A DNA stretch of 64,000 nucleotides, taken from positions 372,001 to 436,000 of the forward strand of contig JAKMXF010000133.1 in NCBI GenBank assembly GCA_024704765.1, written 5' to 3'. The position numbers and the translations under genes are program-made. This document shows, in pieces, positions 31,364 through 41,881 of the stretch. The notes beneath the pieces were generated by a model that was not told where the DNA came from, made no database searches, and saw only the letters and a list, made by a program, of their open reading frames with translations. Positions within the stretch are counted from its first letter, which is position 1, and the number at the start of each line of letters is the position of its first letter. The stretch comes from Oopsacas minuta. Its lineage: Eukaryota > Porifera > Hexactinellida > Lyssacinosida > Leucopsacidae.

Positions 31364-34300
31364 CTACACAGCTGCTCCTCTCTTCTCAGCAACAGTTCTA
31401 ATAAACTCTACATGACTAGCATACAACTGTAGCTGTTTGTTAATCTCTATCCACGTTACAGCACCAGCATCATCTCCAGCTTGTAGCTTCACGCGGTTAA
31501 ACGCTTCTCCTGTGTCGTCATGGAAGTTAACAGCTACTGTCTCCATCCAAGCGTTATCAGTGTTACGAGGGTCATCTACGTATCCAGCGTATATATGTAA
31601 TCCCTGGTCCTTAAATAGATTACCTGCAAGCTGATGTAAAAAGAATCATACAAAAGTAAATAGGAACTAACTTATTTGTTGCTCAATTTTCTTTTTCTCA
31701 TCGACAGATGCTTCCAGAGAATTCATAGCTTCTTCTCCAAATTCCTTCTTGAGTGTAGCAGATACAGTATCACCTGCCTCGACCATACCCCCGGGTATAG
31801 CCCATTCACCGCTGTCCTTCCTCTTTATCCCTACAAACTCTAGCACCCCTTTCTCTTCCCTGACCATTTTTTCACCAGTAGGAGACCTCTTCCATCTGGT
31901 GACAATAGGATCAGCTGCATGGTTAGGTCCCCACCTTCCGAGAAGACCACGTCCTGTCAGACCAGTTCTACCCACTGGGTTCCTTGGTAGACAATCTACT
32001 ACGTTATAAGGACCGTTATGACTGTGTCTATCAATCTAAATACAAAAGTATAAAAGCAGATTTAAGTAGAAATAATTCAAATTATAAAACAAATAGCAAT
32101 GTTAATTCAATTAATATCAATCTTAAGAAGATTAGCAAACACTTCCTTCCCTACAGGAATATTCCCAATCTCTCTAAGCAGTCTCTTCCCCTCTCTCTGT
32201 CTCTCCAGCAGTCTCTTATGTCTGCTAGGATCAGCTGCATGGAGCTTAGCTGTCACGTTTTTCCTATACGGAGGTATATTCTGTCTCGCAAATACTCTCC
32301 CATCGTAAGCTGCTTGTATAGCTATTTGGAATTGTTGTCTAGGCAGACTACGTGCTAGCTCCTTACACATAGCTTTACCTCTCTGCTCTGCTCTATTTCT
32401 ATGTTCTAGTGCTGATATAGCATCTACTCGTTTCTTGTTAAGCAATATATCCAGCTTAACAATATCGCTTTCTTGATAGCCAGCATCTTCATAGTCAAAA
32501 GTACCATATCCTCTAGTTAGTGCCTTTACACGCCCGAAAAAATCAGTGATAACTTCCGAAAGTGGGAGGAAGAACTTTAGCATAGCTCTCTCCTCAGAGA
32601 GGAAAGAGAGGTGTTGCTGTTTACCTCTTCTTTGTAAACACAAATCGATTAACATCCCCATGCATTCACTAGGAAATATGAGAGTAGCTAACACAGTAGG
32701 TTCTGATACAGATATTATAGTGTTAGATTCTGGGAATTCAGATGGCCTCGTCACAACAATCTCCACTCTCTTATTTCCTGATTTTATAATAGCTCTGTAA
32801 GGAACAGATGGTGACGTAACGATAACTGAAGTGTTAAATTCCTCCTCCAATCTCTGCAGGAACACTTCTAAGTGCAGTCTACCTAGGAATCCAATTCTCC
32901 AACCTCTCCCCATTGCATCGCTCTGCTCATGCTCTACTGTAACGCTAGGATCATTTAGAGTTAACTTATCTAATGCAGTCTCCAATTCAATCAGCTGATC
33001 AATTGATTCAGGATACAATCCACAGAACACCATTGGTTGCATAGGCTTGAATCCAGGGAGAGGTTGCATGGAAGATTTCTTAGAAGTGTGACACAAGGTA
33101 TCGCCCATTTTAGCCTCTTTTACTTGTTTCATTGGTACAATCAGATAACCAACTTGACCTGCGAATAACCGCGAGGCTGGTATCTTATTGGGTCTTAACA
33201 CGCCCACTCTCTGTACTTCATACTGACAGCCTGTCTGTAAGAATGATACAGCATCTCCCTGAGCTACTGAACCGTCAAGAACCGCGATTTGACAGATGAC
33301 ACCTGAAAACTTCTCAAACCAAGAGTCAATTAAAATGGCTTTAAGCGGTGCATTCCTATAAGCCATTGGAGGTGGTACTAGCTCTAGAATAGCAGGTAAC
33401 AGCTTATCAACACCTGTACCAATCTTAGCTGAGCATGGAAACACATGATCAGGTATAACACCTAACATATTTGTTACCTCTTCTAGACAGCTGTCTACAT
33501 CAGCTGATTTCATATCAATCTTATTTAACACTGGGATAACTGTTATTCCAGATTCCTGTGATAGCAGGAAATTAGCTACTGTTTGAGCCTGTACACCTTG
33601 CTGTGCATCTATTACCAGGAGAGCTCCTTGACAAGCAGCTAGTGACCTACTCACTTCATAAGAGAAGTCTACATGACCTGGAGTATCAATCAGGTTCAAT
33701 AGATACTCTTTGCCACCAAAGGAATGCAGCATTGAAGCAGTTTGAGCCTTGACAGTTATGCCTCGATCTCTCTCCACCTTTAGTCGGTCTAGAACTTGCT
33801 TGTTATTAGTACCACTGGGAATAGTATGCGTTATCTCTAGCAGACGGTCAGCAAGCGTACTCTTACCGTGATCAACATGTGCTATTATACAGAAGTTACG
33901 AATACGATCTGGTGTGAATCTTTCCAAGTTAAGTTCAATCGTTTCTGTCTTGGAAAAGTAACGAGTATATTCATTTCGTAAGAATTTGAAGTTATACGTC
34001 ATAATTTCTCTGCAGTGACCAATCCGTAACATTTGTAGACTAATATTAAGTTAATATATTATACAAGTAATTACAGTATTGATAGCATTGTGATAAGTTA
34101 TAAATAGGAAGTATTAGCCAAATTTATTAGTTTAATTACAACAAACCTTTCCATCTATCTGATTGAACGTATTTATCTTGGCTGTGTTGTCAGGTGCCAT
34201 AAGATCAGGATCAGCCCAGACAGGTCCCTTCAGTACAGGAGGTGCTGTATACTGAATAGGTTTATAATCGCTCCATTCTACTTTCCAACTCACTTTATCA

Positions 34301-34554
34301 TCAGGGACTGAGGTTCTAGTTGGATCATCAGCAGCACGACCTGGATACACTAGACACCGTGCCTTGATATGAGTAGAGGGGAGATGTACGTGAGAAAGAG
34401 GATCGGCTACTGCCATCAGTGATAGGAAATAGGAGAGAGTAAAACTGGGACACGCTAGATTGGGAGAGACGATAAGGAGAAATGGGGATATTAATCTTAT
34501 CAGGTTGTATCGTGGTTTTAAGCTAATACGCATATAATAACCAGCTATAAACAT
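31364..34554 (-). CDS. NUDT9: NUDT9, mitochondrial ADP-ribose pyrophosphatase
   Basis: Hydrolyses ADP-ribose to AMP and ribose 5-phosphate. Exons 34554-34147, 32035-31672 and 31623-31364 are in phase, about 343 residues (human 350). The hydrophobic, basic N-terminus fits mitochondrial import; MRISLKPRY at 34533 is an alternative start. Landmarks match human in order: [51 protein letters not shown], and the Nudix box [20 protein letters not shown]. The box keeps the EFGEE acidic core of active NUDT9 rather than the RIL form of TRPM2. The third exon has [15 protein letters not shown] and ends [15 protein letters not shown]. Intron 1 (2.1 kb) contains the entire GUF1 gene on the same strand. Confidence 0.92.
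32107..34032 (-). CDS. GUF1: GUF1 / LepA (EF4) translational GTPase, single exon
   Basis: Mitochondrial homologue of bacterial EF4/LepA, which binds ribosomes and supports translation under stress. 641 residues (human about 669). A short basic leader is followed by [21 protein letters not shown] (G1), the G2 region [16 protein letters not shown] (G3) and NKID (G4). Later landmarks are the LepA-type YESIDQL region, [15 protein letters not shown] and [21 protein letters not shown]. The C-terminal LepA-specific domain is present ([31 protein letters not shown]). GTPase motifs are intact. It is nested in NUDT9 intron 1, with only about 70 bases between its stop and NUDT9 exon 2. Confidence 0.96.
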   Translation of the reverse strand: MLRIGHCREIMTYNFKFLRNEYTRYFSKTETIELNLERFTPDRIRNFCIIAHVDHGKSTLADRLLEITHTIPSGTNNKQVLDRLKVERDRGITVKAQTASMLHSFGGKEYLLNLIDTPGHVDFSYEVSRSLAACQGALLVIDAQQGVQAQTVANFLLSQESGITVIPVLNKIDMKSADVDSCLEEVTNMLGVIPDHVFPCSAKIGTGVDKLLPAILELVPPPMAYRNAPLKAILIDSWFEKFSGVICQIAVLDGSVAQGDAVSFLQTGCQYEVQRVGVLRPNKIPASRLFAGQVGYLIVPMKQVKEAKMGDTLCHTSKKSSMQPLPGFKPMQPMVFCGLYPESIDQLIELETALDKLTLNDPSVTVEHEQSDAMGRGWRIGFLGRLHLEVFLQRLEEEFNTSVIVTSPSVPYRAIIKSGNKRVEIVVTRPSEFPESNTIISVSEPTVLATLIFPSECMGMLIDLCLQRRGKQQHLSFLSEERAMLKFFLPLSEVITDFFGRVKALTRGYGTFDYEDAGYQESDIVKLDILLNKKRVDAISALEHRNRAEQRGKAMCKELARSLPRQQFQIAIQAAYDGRVFARQNIPPYRKNVTAKLHAADPSRHKRLLERQREGKRLLREIGNIPVGKEVFANLLKIDIN

Positions 34555-34683
34555 CAAATAGAATTAATACAGAAGATATATCAGGATAATTTGCGGTATC
34601 TCAATATCTATAAAATAATCAAACAGAATTTTCTACTTCAATCTCAAAAGCTAATTGCCCTATATGGCAAATTCAGACAGATA

Positions 34684-35892
34684 CTACGTAGTAGTCGTAG
34701 CGGGTAGAAGAATATACTTGTTAAAAAGCGCGTATGTAGAGTAGTTGAAATGAACGCCAAATGGACATCTTCCTAGGAAATCATAGCAGAATTTATTGAA
34801 TTGTATTAGAGGTCTGTGTAACCCCGTGTGCATGAAGTATATCAGGTTACAGGGTATCATGGGTGTACAATCCATAAGAAAATCATTTGCATCCATTTCC
34901 TCACCGACATTTGTCACCTTACGATCTGTAGTATAATGTCCTGTAACGAGTTGTGTTATGCGAGCAGCTAGAAGAGAAGGCTGTGTAACGAAACATCTCT
35001 GTTGTCTGAGGCTAGTCATTTGCCGTAGATAATGACCGTATGGAGAGTTTGATATGAGTTCTTGAGTCTCATAAGTCCTCAAGATGAAAGTGTCAAGTTT
35101 TTTGCTAGCTTTGTTCAGGAGAAGGTTCTCTACTGATCTGAGGTATAAGAAATAATCATTTACACTAGATATAGGATTGTGAGCATCTTGTGTAGATTTG
35201 AGAGCAGGCTTGCGGCTTATTGTGTTTTCACAGAGTACGAAAGCACTGCTGACTAGTATAATCCGTCCTATCGTGGATTCGTCTCTGACTGAGTGAGTTA
35301 TGGTATTGACCGGGGCGTCCCATGAGATTCGCTTCTCTAGGTCGCTATTAATCCAATCCTTCATGTGTGATGGAGTAGCAAAGTAGACGAGGGTATCTTC
35401 CCAGCCTGTCTCCCCCTCTGGGAATAGTTTCTGGAGGTGTGTAGCCTCTGTTAGATCAGCTGATACGTAACGTGTTACATTTTGGTGGTACTCATCGGGG
35501 GGAGGGATGCTACGACCAACAACAACGATTTCACATTTGAAACTCTCCAAACTTAACTTCTCAATAATAGAAGTAACACAAGCTTTAGACCAAGAACTCC
35601 CTTGTTCTAGTCCTAGCAGGAATAATCTCCGCTTAGATTCTCCCTCAGTAAACTTAACAGAACCAACAGTAATCACCTTATAAGCGGTCAGCAGTGATAA
35701 TCCTAGTTTTCTCCGTCTATGTTTCAAGTGCAGACGTAGTGAATAGAAAAATACACTGATTAGCAAGACAGCCCATAAGATAGATAGGAATTTACTGTAA
35801 GGCTCCTCTATTTTGCTCTTATCAGCGAGGTAGGTCATACCAGGGTCACAATCTGGCTTAGGTTCATGCACATCATACACTCGAGATGACAT
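34684..35892 (-). CDS. SDR-like membrane protein with degenerate active site
   Basis: 402 residues from the first ATG in frame, single exon. One membrane helix at about residues 37-57 (FLSILWAVLLISVFFYSLRL) is followed by basic residues, then a cytoplasmic-type domain that reads as an extended short-chain dehydrogenase of the 3-beta-HSD/NSDHL type. Supporting features are the spacing of IILVSSAFVLCE, a YFLYLRSVENLLL helix where such enzymes have Y-x-x-x-K, and IRTYETQE-like LRPxxIYG remnants followed by ARITQLVTGHY. The Rossmann glycine motif is reduced to GLEQGSS, and the catalytic lysine position after the tyrosine is valine. It is probably non-catalytic or very diverged; the family assignment is tentative. 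Confidence 0.6.
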   Translation of the reverse strand: MSSRVYDVHEPKPDCDPGMTYLADKSKIEEPYSKFLSILWAVLLISVFFYSLRLHLKHRRRKLGLSLLTAYKVITVGSVKFTEGESKRRLFLLGLEQGSSWSKACVTSIIEKLSLESFKCEIVVVGRSIPPPDEYHQNVTRYVSADLTEATHLQKLFPEGETGWEDTLVYFATPSHMKDWINSDLEKRISWDAPVNTITHSVRDESTIGRIILVSSAFVLCENTISRKPALKSTQDAHNPISSVNDYFLYLRSVENLLLNKASKKLDTFILRTYETQELISNSPYGHYLRQMTSLRQQRCFVTQPSLLAARITQLVTGHYTTDRKVTNVGEEMDANDFLMDCTPMIPCNLIYFMHTGLHRPLIQFNKFCYDFLGRCPFGVHFNYSTYALFNKYILLPATTTT

Positions 35893-36798
35893 TTCTGTTT
35901 GTTTCAAACTCGTAATAATAATAATAATATAAATTTCTTCTAGAACAAATATATATATTTGAGTTTACGTAAATAATCTGCTTACAAAATCTTTGTAAAA
36001 AGTAATTATCTTTTCTCCTAATTTCTTATATAATAGACATTTTGGAAATGTGATTAGGTAGAGGTGTTTATGAACGCTACAAAAGAGATAGACATATAGC
36101 GGATCATTTTCAAGAATAAATTAGTTCGCCTTTCTGGGTTAATCCTGCCCCTATAACTTATTAAGAATGCGTCACACGAGGGAGCACCCCTAACTTACAA
36201 TCTGCTGGCTAAGTTTCTGTCACCAAATATTAATCACTGATGAAAATATTTGGAATTTGTAAGGTCAGGAAGCAATCAATGCCCTAAGCTAAAAAACTAA
36301 ATTTCACTCACATTTCTAAGCAAGGTTTTTCAGGACAACATACCCACGCTCTTTGTTACATAGAAGTAAGTTGCCCCTGAAGATACCTTACTTCGGGAAT
36401 AAGTTACTTTGTGACTGTACTTATGAGCTAGATTTATAGGGGCAGTATTTACAATTGAATGATCTTCCTCCGAAATATTATCCAATTAGATAATGTTCCT
36501 CAAACATTATATGTGTATGTAAATTCGGGGACAGTTTATTTATCAATATAAATCGTAGTTAACGATATACGTAAATATATATATCACACACTCTTAGACA
36601 TTATTCATTCCATCTCGGATGCCTCGCAGAAGCTCCCAATAGGTGGAATTGTCCCTTTTAGGATAGGCTAGACTGAATTAAGTGTGCTTCTTCTAAATAG
36701 GAATATAGAATCTTCCTTCCCGCAATTTCTTATACCTCAAATTTCTCAAATTTGTTTATTTCTAATTTATTTATTATTTTATTCACTCTTAGTGTGTC
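35893..36798. other. Intergenic, divergent promoter region with possible inverted-repeat element
   Basis: About 900 bases between the divergent SDR-like and MCC genes. CTGCCCCTATA at 36145-36155 is mirrored by TATAGGGGCAG at 36435-36445, with weaker similarity continuing inward, so a ~300-bp element with inverted ends may lie here. No gene was found. Confidence 0.4.
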
Positions 36799-39700
36799 AT
36801 GGCTTCTGTTAGTGATACACACACATCTCGTCCTTATTCCGAATATTGTACGAGTTATAACGAATCACTGAAAAATATAAAAGACAACATTCTACAAGAA
36901 GGGAGATTGAGTGGTAGAGAGCTACAGCGTTGTCTCCTCCTCAATGGAGTGCCAATGCAAGACTGTCCTACTCCTGATCAGCTGTTACAGAGACTGGGAT
37001 TATCTGGCTTAGCTCAAGCTGATACACCGACAGGAACACTCGAGAGAAAAAACAAAAAACGTTTCTCTACAAAGATTAAAGTTTATAAACCAAAAATATT
37101 CAAATCTAAAGGAGATAAGGTGAATTATTTCTGTAATTATATTGTATTCATATTTTTATAAATATTATTATGCCAGGTAGACACACAAGATACAACAGAA
37201 TTCTTGATAGTACAACTTCTACATTGCTGTTTACAGCTGATATCTCTAGAAGCTACTAACCAGACACCTGTACACGAACCTCTCTCTCCTCACAGCACTT
37301 CACATAGCTTCTCTCCAGGCGAGGAGATGGAAGACTCTCTCAAGAGACTGAATCAGGCTCAAACTGACCTGTTAGGATGGACAGAGGAGAGGGATAAAGC
37401 AAAGGGTAGGGCTGTATACGACAATATTCAAGAAGTCGAACTCTTAAGGAAAGAACTAGCAGAGGTTAAACGCTCTAAAGAGGAGATTGAATTCCGTTAC
37501 AGCGAAATGAGAGATAGGTTTGTTTATAACTAGCATTTGAAGCTTAAACCTGTACAATTGGTTATCATAACAATCTGTATTAACATATAATGAGGGTTTC
37601 ACTTTATAACTCATAAAAATTAATTCTATCAATCACGTGTATAACTACCCTCCTCTATCCTACAGCTATAGACCTGTAGAGACTAAAGAACAGATAGCAC
37701 AACCTCCTCAAACAGACACACTCTCACATTCCTACAGAAGTTCTCAAGAAATTGAAATCCTCAACAAAGACATTCAAATACTGAGACAGGAGAATGAAAA
37801 CATGCAGCATAACATACAGAACGCAGAAGCATATACGTCACATATCGAGGCTAAATATGATGAGCTATGTATCAAGCTAGGTAACTATCAAATGCAATTG
37901 AGTAAGACACTAAATGCTAATCACGATATGTCAGTACAGATAGCTAAGAGCAGTTCTCTCGCAAATCTTACACAGTCTAATCATCCTAACCTCCATCTAT
38001 CTGATCGGTCTTCACAGGGACACACACACCATTCACAAGTTGGTGGTAACAGTAATTCTAGGTACAATACGACGCCAGCTCAGAGGAAACAAGATGACGT
38101 CATGGCACCTGAACTACCCAGCAAAAGAGGTAGTAATCAGTCTCTACATAAAATAGCTGTATCACAGGCTAAACCTGGCAATATGATGGAGAGAAGCAGT
38201 AGTGATAGAGTATTTGATTTCGTACATGATTCACAACAACAAAGATTGATGCAACATCAGAAGGAGAGACACCATGAAGATGGGAGAGGGGGTTATTCAG
38301 AGGAGAAGACAGGAGAGAGAGCTTCTCGTTCTCAGAGATCTGATATTCCTAAATCTGAGAGTTCAGAAGGAAATCTTGTCTCTATACATGGTATGTATAA
38401 GTATGAAAGCAGAGGTGGGTCCAGTCACATGGTGCTAGGCTCCGAAATAGACCCCTCTATATTCCCTCTCTCGATGCCACCTGACCTCAAGAAACAGCTG
38501 ATACATGCTCTAAACCAATGCGGTTCTGTTCAAGACCTAATCCAGACAATTTTCACATTTGGCTACGCCCCGAGTAGTGAATCACACGATATCCTACGGG
38601 GAGACAACCAGTACCTCTCTTCTCAAGTTGAGCGTCTTAAAGCTGAATGCCAGTACCTATCCCACTCTCTACGAGAGAGCAAAGACCTTGCTGATGACCT
38701 CTATTTAACTGTTAAGAAGTACGAGTGTAATAATGAGCTATTGACAAGAGCTATACGTTATGCTGATCAGACAATTGAGGTTAATTGCGCGTTACTGTGT
38801 CTCTATGACAATGAGCATTCTATTATTTCTATTAACCAGCGTTTAGCTGGCCACGAGCCTCTGGACTATGGATTATTCATATCTTCTCAAGCTATTGCAG
38901 ACCTACTAGTAGGATCTGAGCAGTCTTTAGACTTAACATTGAAACAGCTATACGATACCAGACACCAGATAGAACAGAATATACGACAAGTTATATCTAC
39001 ATACGATAGTCATTCAGATATACAGAGATATCTACCTATACCAATCTCACATAGTTCATCTCATGGAAGAATTGGTCACAGAATGAAACGTAGATCAGCT
39101 GGTTCCTCGAGCCCTGGCAACTCTAGTAGAGATCATACTAGCAAGGAGTCCTCTCTAACTTCAGGTCACGGCTCAATGCTATCACTAAGCAGTCAGTACA
39201 ATGAAAGTCAAGACAATGAACTAACTCCAGACGATATAAAGCGTATGCGTAAGTATATAGAAGTATTTAATGGATTGAAAGGTAAAGTGTGTAATCAGCT
39301 GGTCACGATATCATCCGCTTTATTCGTTCAGAGGAATAAGTTCGAAATGAGAGTTAAATCTCCTGAGGTTAGACAAGACACGAAGAAATGTGAACACTGG
39401 TCTGACCTAGAGACAGCTATACACCTACAGGAATTATCAGCTGTCAAGGAGGAGAAAGCCAAACTACAATCCCAAGCATATCTGTTAGAACAGGAAATGC
39501 GTATAATAGAGCATAAACTGTGTGCTGCTAAAGATCACGAAGTACATTCTAAACAGCTAATTGACCAGCTGGACCATGAGTTAACTGAACAAGCTAGAAA
39601 GCGAAAGAAACTTCATAAAGAACTTAAATATTATAAAGAACAGAAACAGGATATGTTTATGCCAGGTGGCCCTGTACATGCTGATCCTGGTATGCATGAG

Positions 39701-40012
39701 AGAATGCTAGAACTAAAGGAGGCAGTAGAGAGGGAGAAATGGATGAGACAGAAATACCATGAGTTGACCAACACATTTGATATGTATATTACCAGGACAC
39801 AGGATAGAAATGATCAGCTGTTATCGTTCGTTAGAGATCTAAAGAAAGCTAATGTTGCTTTAGTTTCTGCTTACGAAAAAGCTAAACGAAAGAACCAGCA
39901 TTTTCATAAGAAACTTTTAACATACGCTACACAGAGAGAAATTGATTCCAGCGAACCGAATACTACTGAGGCGAAACTCCAAGCTTCCAGCAACAAATTT
40001 ACACAATTATAA
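36799..40012 (+). CDS. MCC: MCC (mutated in colorectal cancers) family coiled-coil scaffold
   Basis: Cytosolic scaffold; vertebrate MCC binds PDZ proteins and affects Wnt and NF-kB signalling and cell migration. Exons 36799-37119, 37237-37517 and 37666-40012 join in phase to 982 residues. Coiled coils lie at about 130-280, 420-480 and 660-940, separated by Ser/His-rich linkers. Matches to human MCC include YECNNELLTRAIRYADQTIE (human YESNATALHLALSYCEQTIE) and LTPDDIKRMRKYIE, and most clearly FVRDLKKANVALVSAYEKAK (human FVNDLKRANSNLVAAYEKAK). It ends FTQL, which fits a class I PDZ-binding tail as in human NETSL. The middle is longer and more repetitive than in vertebrates. Confidence 0.87.
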
Positions 40013-40388
40013 CTAAGATAGCTTCATATAACACCCAGATACCGATTAAGTTATTTAACAAGTGTGAATTATAGTTTTTATCTAAATACGGTTGAACTCT
40101 TCCTAATTAATAATTAGCTAATAATTCGATTGTATATACGCGTACGAGAAATATATATTTTATGACTGATAATTGTTGAAATGCTATTGATAAACTTTTG
40201 TTATTCTTATCCATTTGTTTGTTTGTTTGTTTGTTTAAAATGATAATTAAATACACATACACACGTGCATTTTCTCCAATTTTAACCGAATACTGCAGAA
40301 AAATTTTAGAGGTCAATAAGCGGAAAAAATTAACTTTATACATTGCTATTTTATATATTTTTCGATCATAATAGTAATTAGAATAATT
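40013..40388. other. Intergenic with (TTTG)n
   Basis: Short gap containing a (TTTG)n run at about 40213-40236. No gene recognised; the minus-strand frame across 40107-40409 is an AT-rich artefact. Confidence 0.55.
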
Positions 40389-41161
40389 ATGCAAGCAGAT
40401 CCAGAGCAATTGGAGATGCTAGGTAAGAGTCCAGTTCCTCTTCTACCATACTATCTAGCCAAATCTTGTTCTAAGGAATTTGACAGTTATGACAGCTGTC
40501 TAAAGAGGTATGGCAATCCTTTGAAGTGTCAAGATAATGGTAAGAAGGCCTCCAGCTGTTTCTCAGGCTTCTGGCGTAACATGGGAACAGACTGTGCGGG
40601 TACTATAGGCAGAGATGCAACAGATGATAAGGGACAGTTTAAAAGGGAATTTCTGAATACTTTTGATAATTGTTTGAATACAGTCAGTCAAAAGGATAAT
40701 GGTAAATTGCTATCTCACATGTATTACCGTAGTTATCGCTTTTAAGGACCCCTTGGGAGTAGCGAAATATATTCCTATAAGCGATACCGGTTATATTTGA
40801 TTTGTATTTAGGTTCAGAATCCTATACAGAACTGGTAACTCCCCTTGAGAACCTCCCTACTGATCCTAATGACTTACACATGTCATGCTCTTCTATGGGA
40901 TTTATGTTCTCCAGAAGAAGCTGTATTAATAAATTTGAAAGCTACAAGAAGTGTAGAAAGAGTTCTGACGCCATTGGTTGCTCAGATCAGGGCAGAGATT
41001 TGGCTCTTTGTACTTTGAATTATACAAGTGGTGTAGTTAACAGATGTATTGATAATGTTAGTAGTTTTTACACTGCTCAAGGAGGAATTGATAAATCTGC
41101 TTCACCCCCCAATAATCTGGACATACTCTCTCAATTCTACAAATGTTTATCTTCTAATTAG
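40389..41161 (+). CDS. Tandem-duplicated twin-CX9C protein, probably mitochondrial
   Basis: Exons 40389-40701 and 40812-41161 (GT-AG, phase 1) give 220 residues. The protein is two copies of one module. Copy 1 has CSKEFDSYDSC, CQDNGKKASSC, a Cys 12 residues later, and FDNC. Copy 2 has CINKFESYKKC, CSDQGRDLALC, again a Cys 12 residues on, and FYKC. CX9C pairs usually form the helical hairpin of CHCH proteins oxidised by Mia40 in the intermembrane space, so that location is likely. It is not NDUFA8 (a separate gene at 45269) and I do not recognise an orthologue. The exon boundary falls almost between the two modules, suggesting exon-level duplication. The intron holds a repeat fragment at about 40744-40797. 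Confidence 0.75.
40744..40797. repeat. Inverted-repeat element fragment in CX9C gene intron
   Basis: CCCCTTGGGAGTAGC is the reverse complement of the loop of the RNF123 intron 5 element at 22387, and it is followed by GATACCGGTTAT. It occupies about half of the 110-base intron. Confidence 0.55.
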
Positions 41162-41881
41162 CTATGCGACCTTATAGTTCCTCTACAGATGAGGAAAACG
41201 ATCACTAAATAATTTATTGATATATCAAGTTAGGCATTATATCAAATACAATTTACAATAACTATACTATTAAATTCCACAGTTGAGTGTCTGACGAATA
41301 CCAAGTAAGAAGTGTCATGTTTGTTATCAGGTTAGGTGTCTTTAAATTTATATTTATTCGACTGGATTATCATACGAATTCTGTAATTTGAGATTCACTG
41401 AAAAGTATGCATTTGCAATATTTACTGGACAATTTGTAGTTAGATGAATTTCTATTAATCATGATGTCATAATCATAAATAAACTTTTATTAAAATACAG
41501 CCAGTGTCATATATAGTGAACCCGCTATTATCAACCAAGTCGGTGGTGCCAATAAAATAGGACAGGATGGAGTTAACAGCAAACCATTCCTCACTTATAT
41601 TCCCATGTTAATTAATCAATTTCTGTTTTATTACGCTGTTAATATAGTAAGTATTTCATCAAGATACATACTAGAATCAGAGTAACAATCCCTCCCCGAA
41701 CTTACACATTGTATCGCTGTATGCATAGCTAAATTCTCCATACCTGATACTATTTGAAATTTGCTGTGACCATGATTCAATTGAATACCTGTACAGTGTA
41801 CACATGCTCTTTACACATGACATACATTCACGATAACTATAAATACCTTTTAAATATAAATACTATACGTATTAGAATATA
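41162..41881. other. Intergenic upstream of DGK-theta
   Basis: About 720 AT-rich bases. A GTGAACCCGCTATTATCAAC stretch near 41517 could be another transposon end but has no visible partner. No gene recognised. Confidence 0.45.

Noticed and set aside
31364-32035. NUDT9-homology domain of a TRPM2-like channel
   Set aside because: The N-terminal NUDT9 exon is present, the active EFGEE box is kept, and no channel helices are nearby.
40389-41161. Second NDUFA8 copy
   Set aside because: CX9C order and flanking sequence differ; the true NDUFA8 with family sequence is at 45269.
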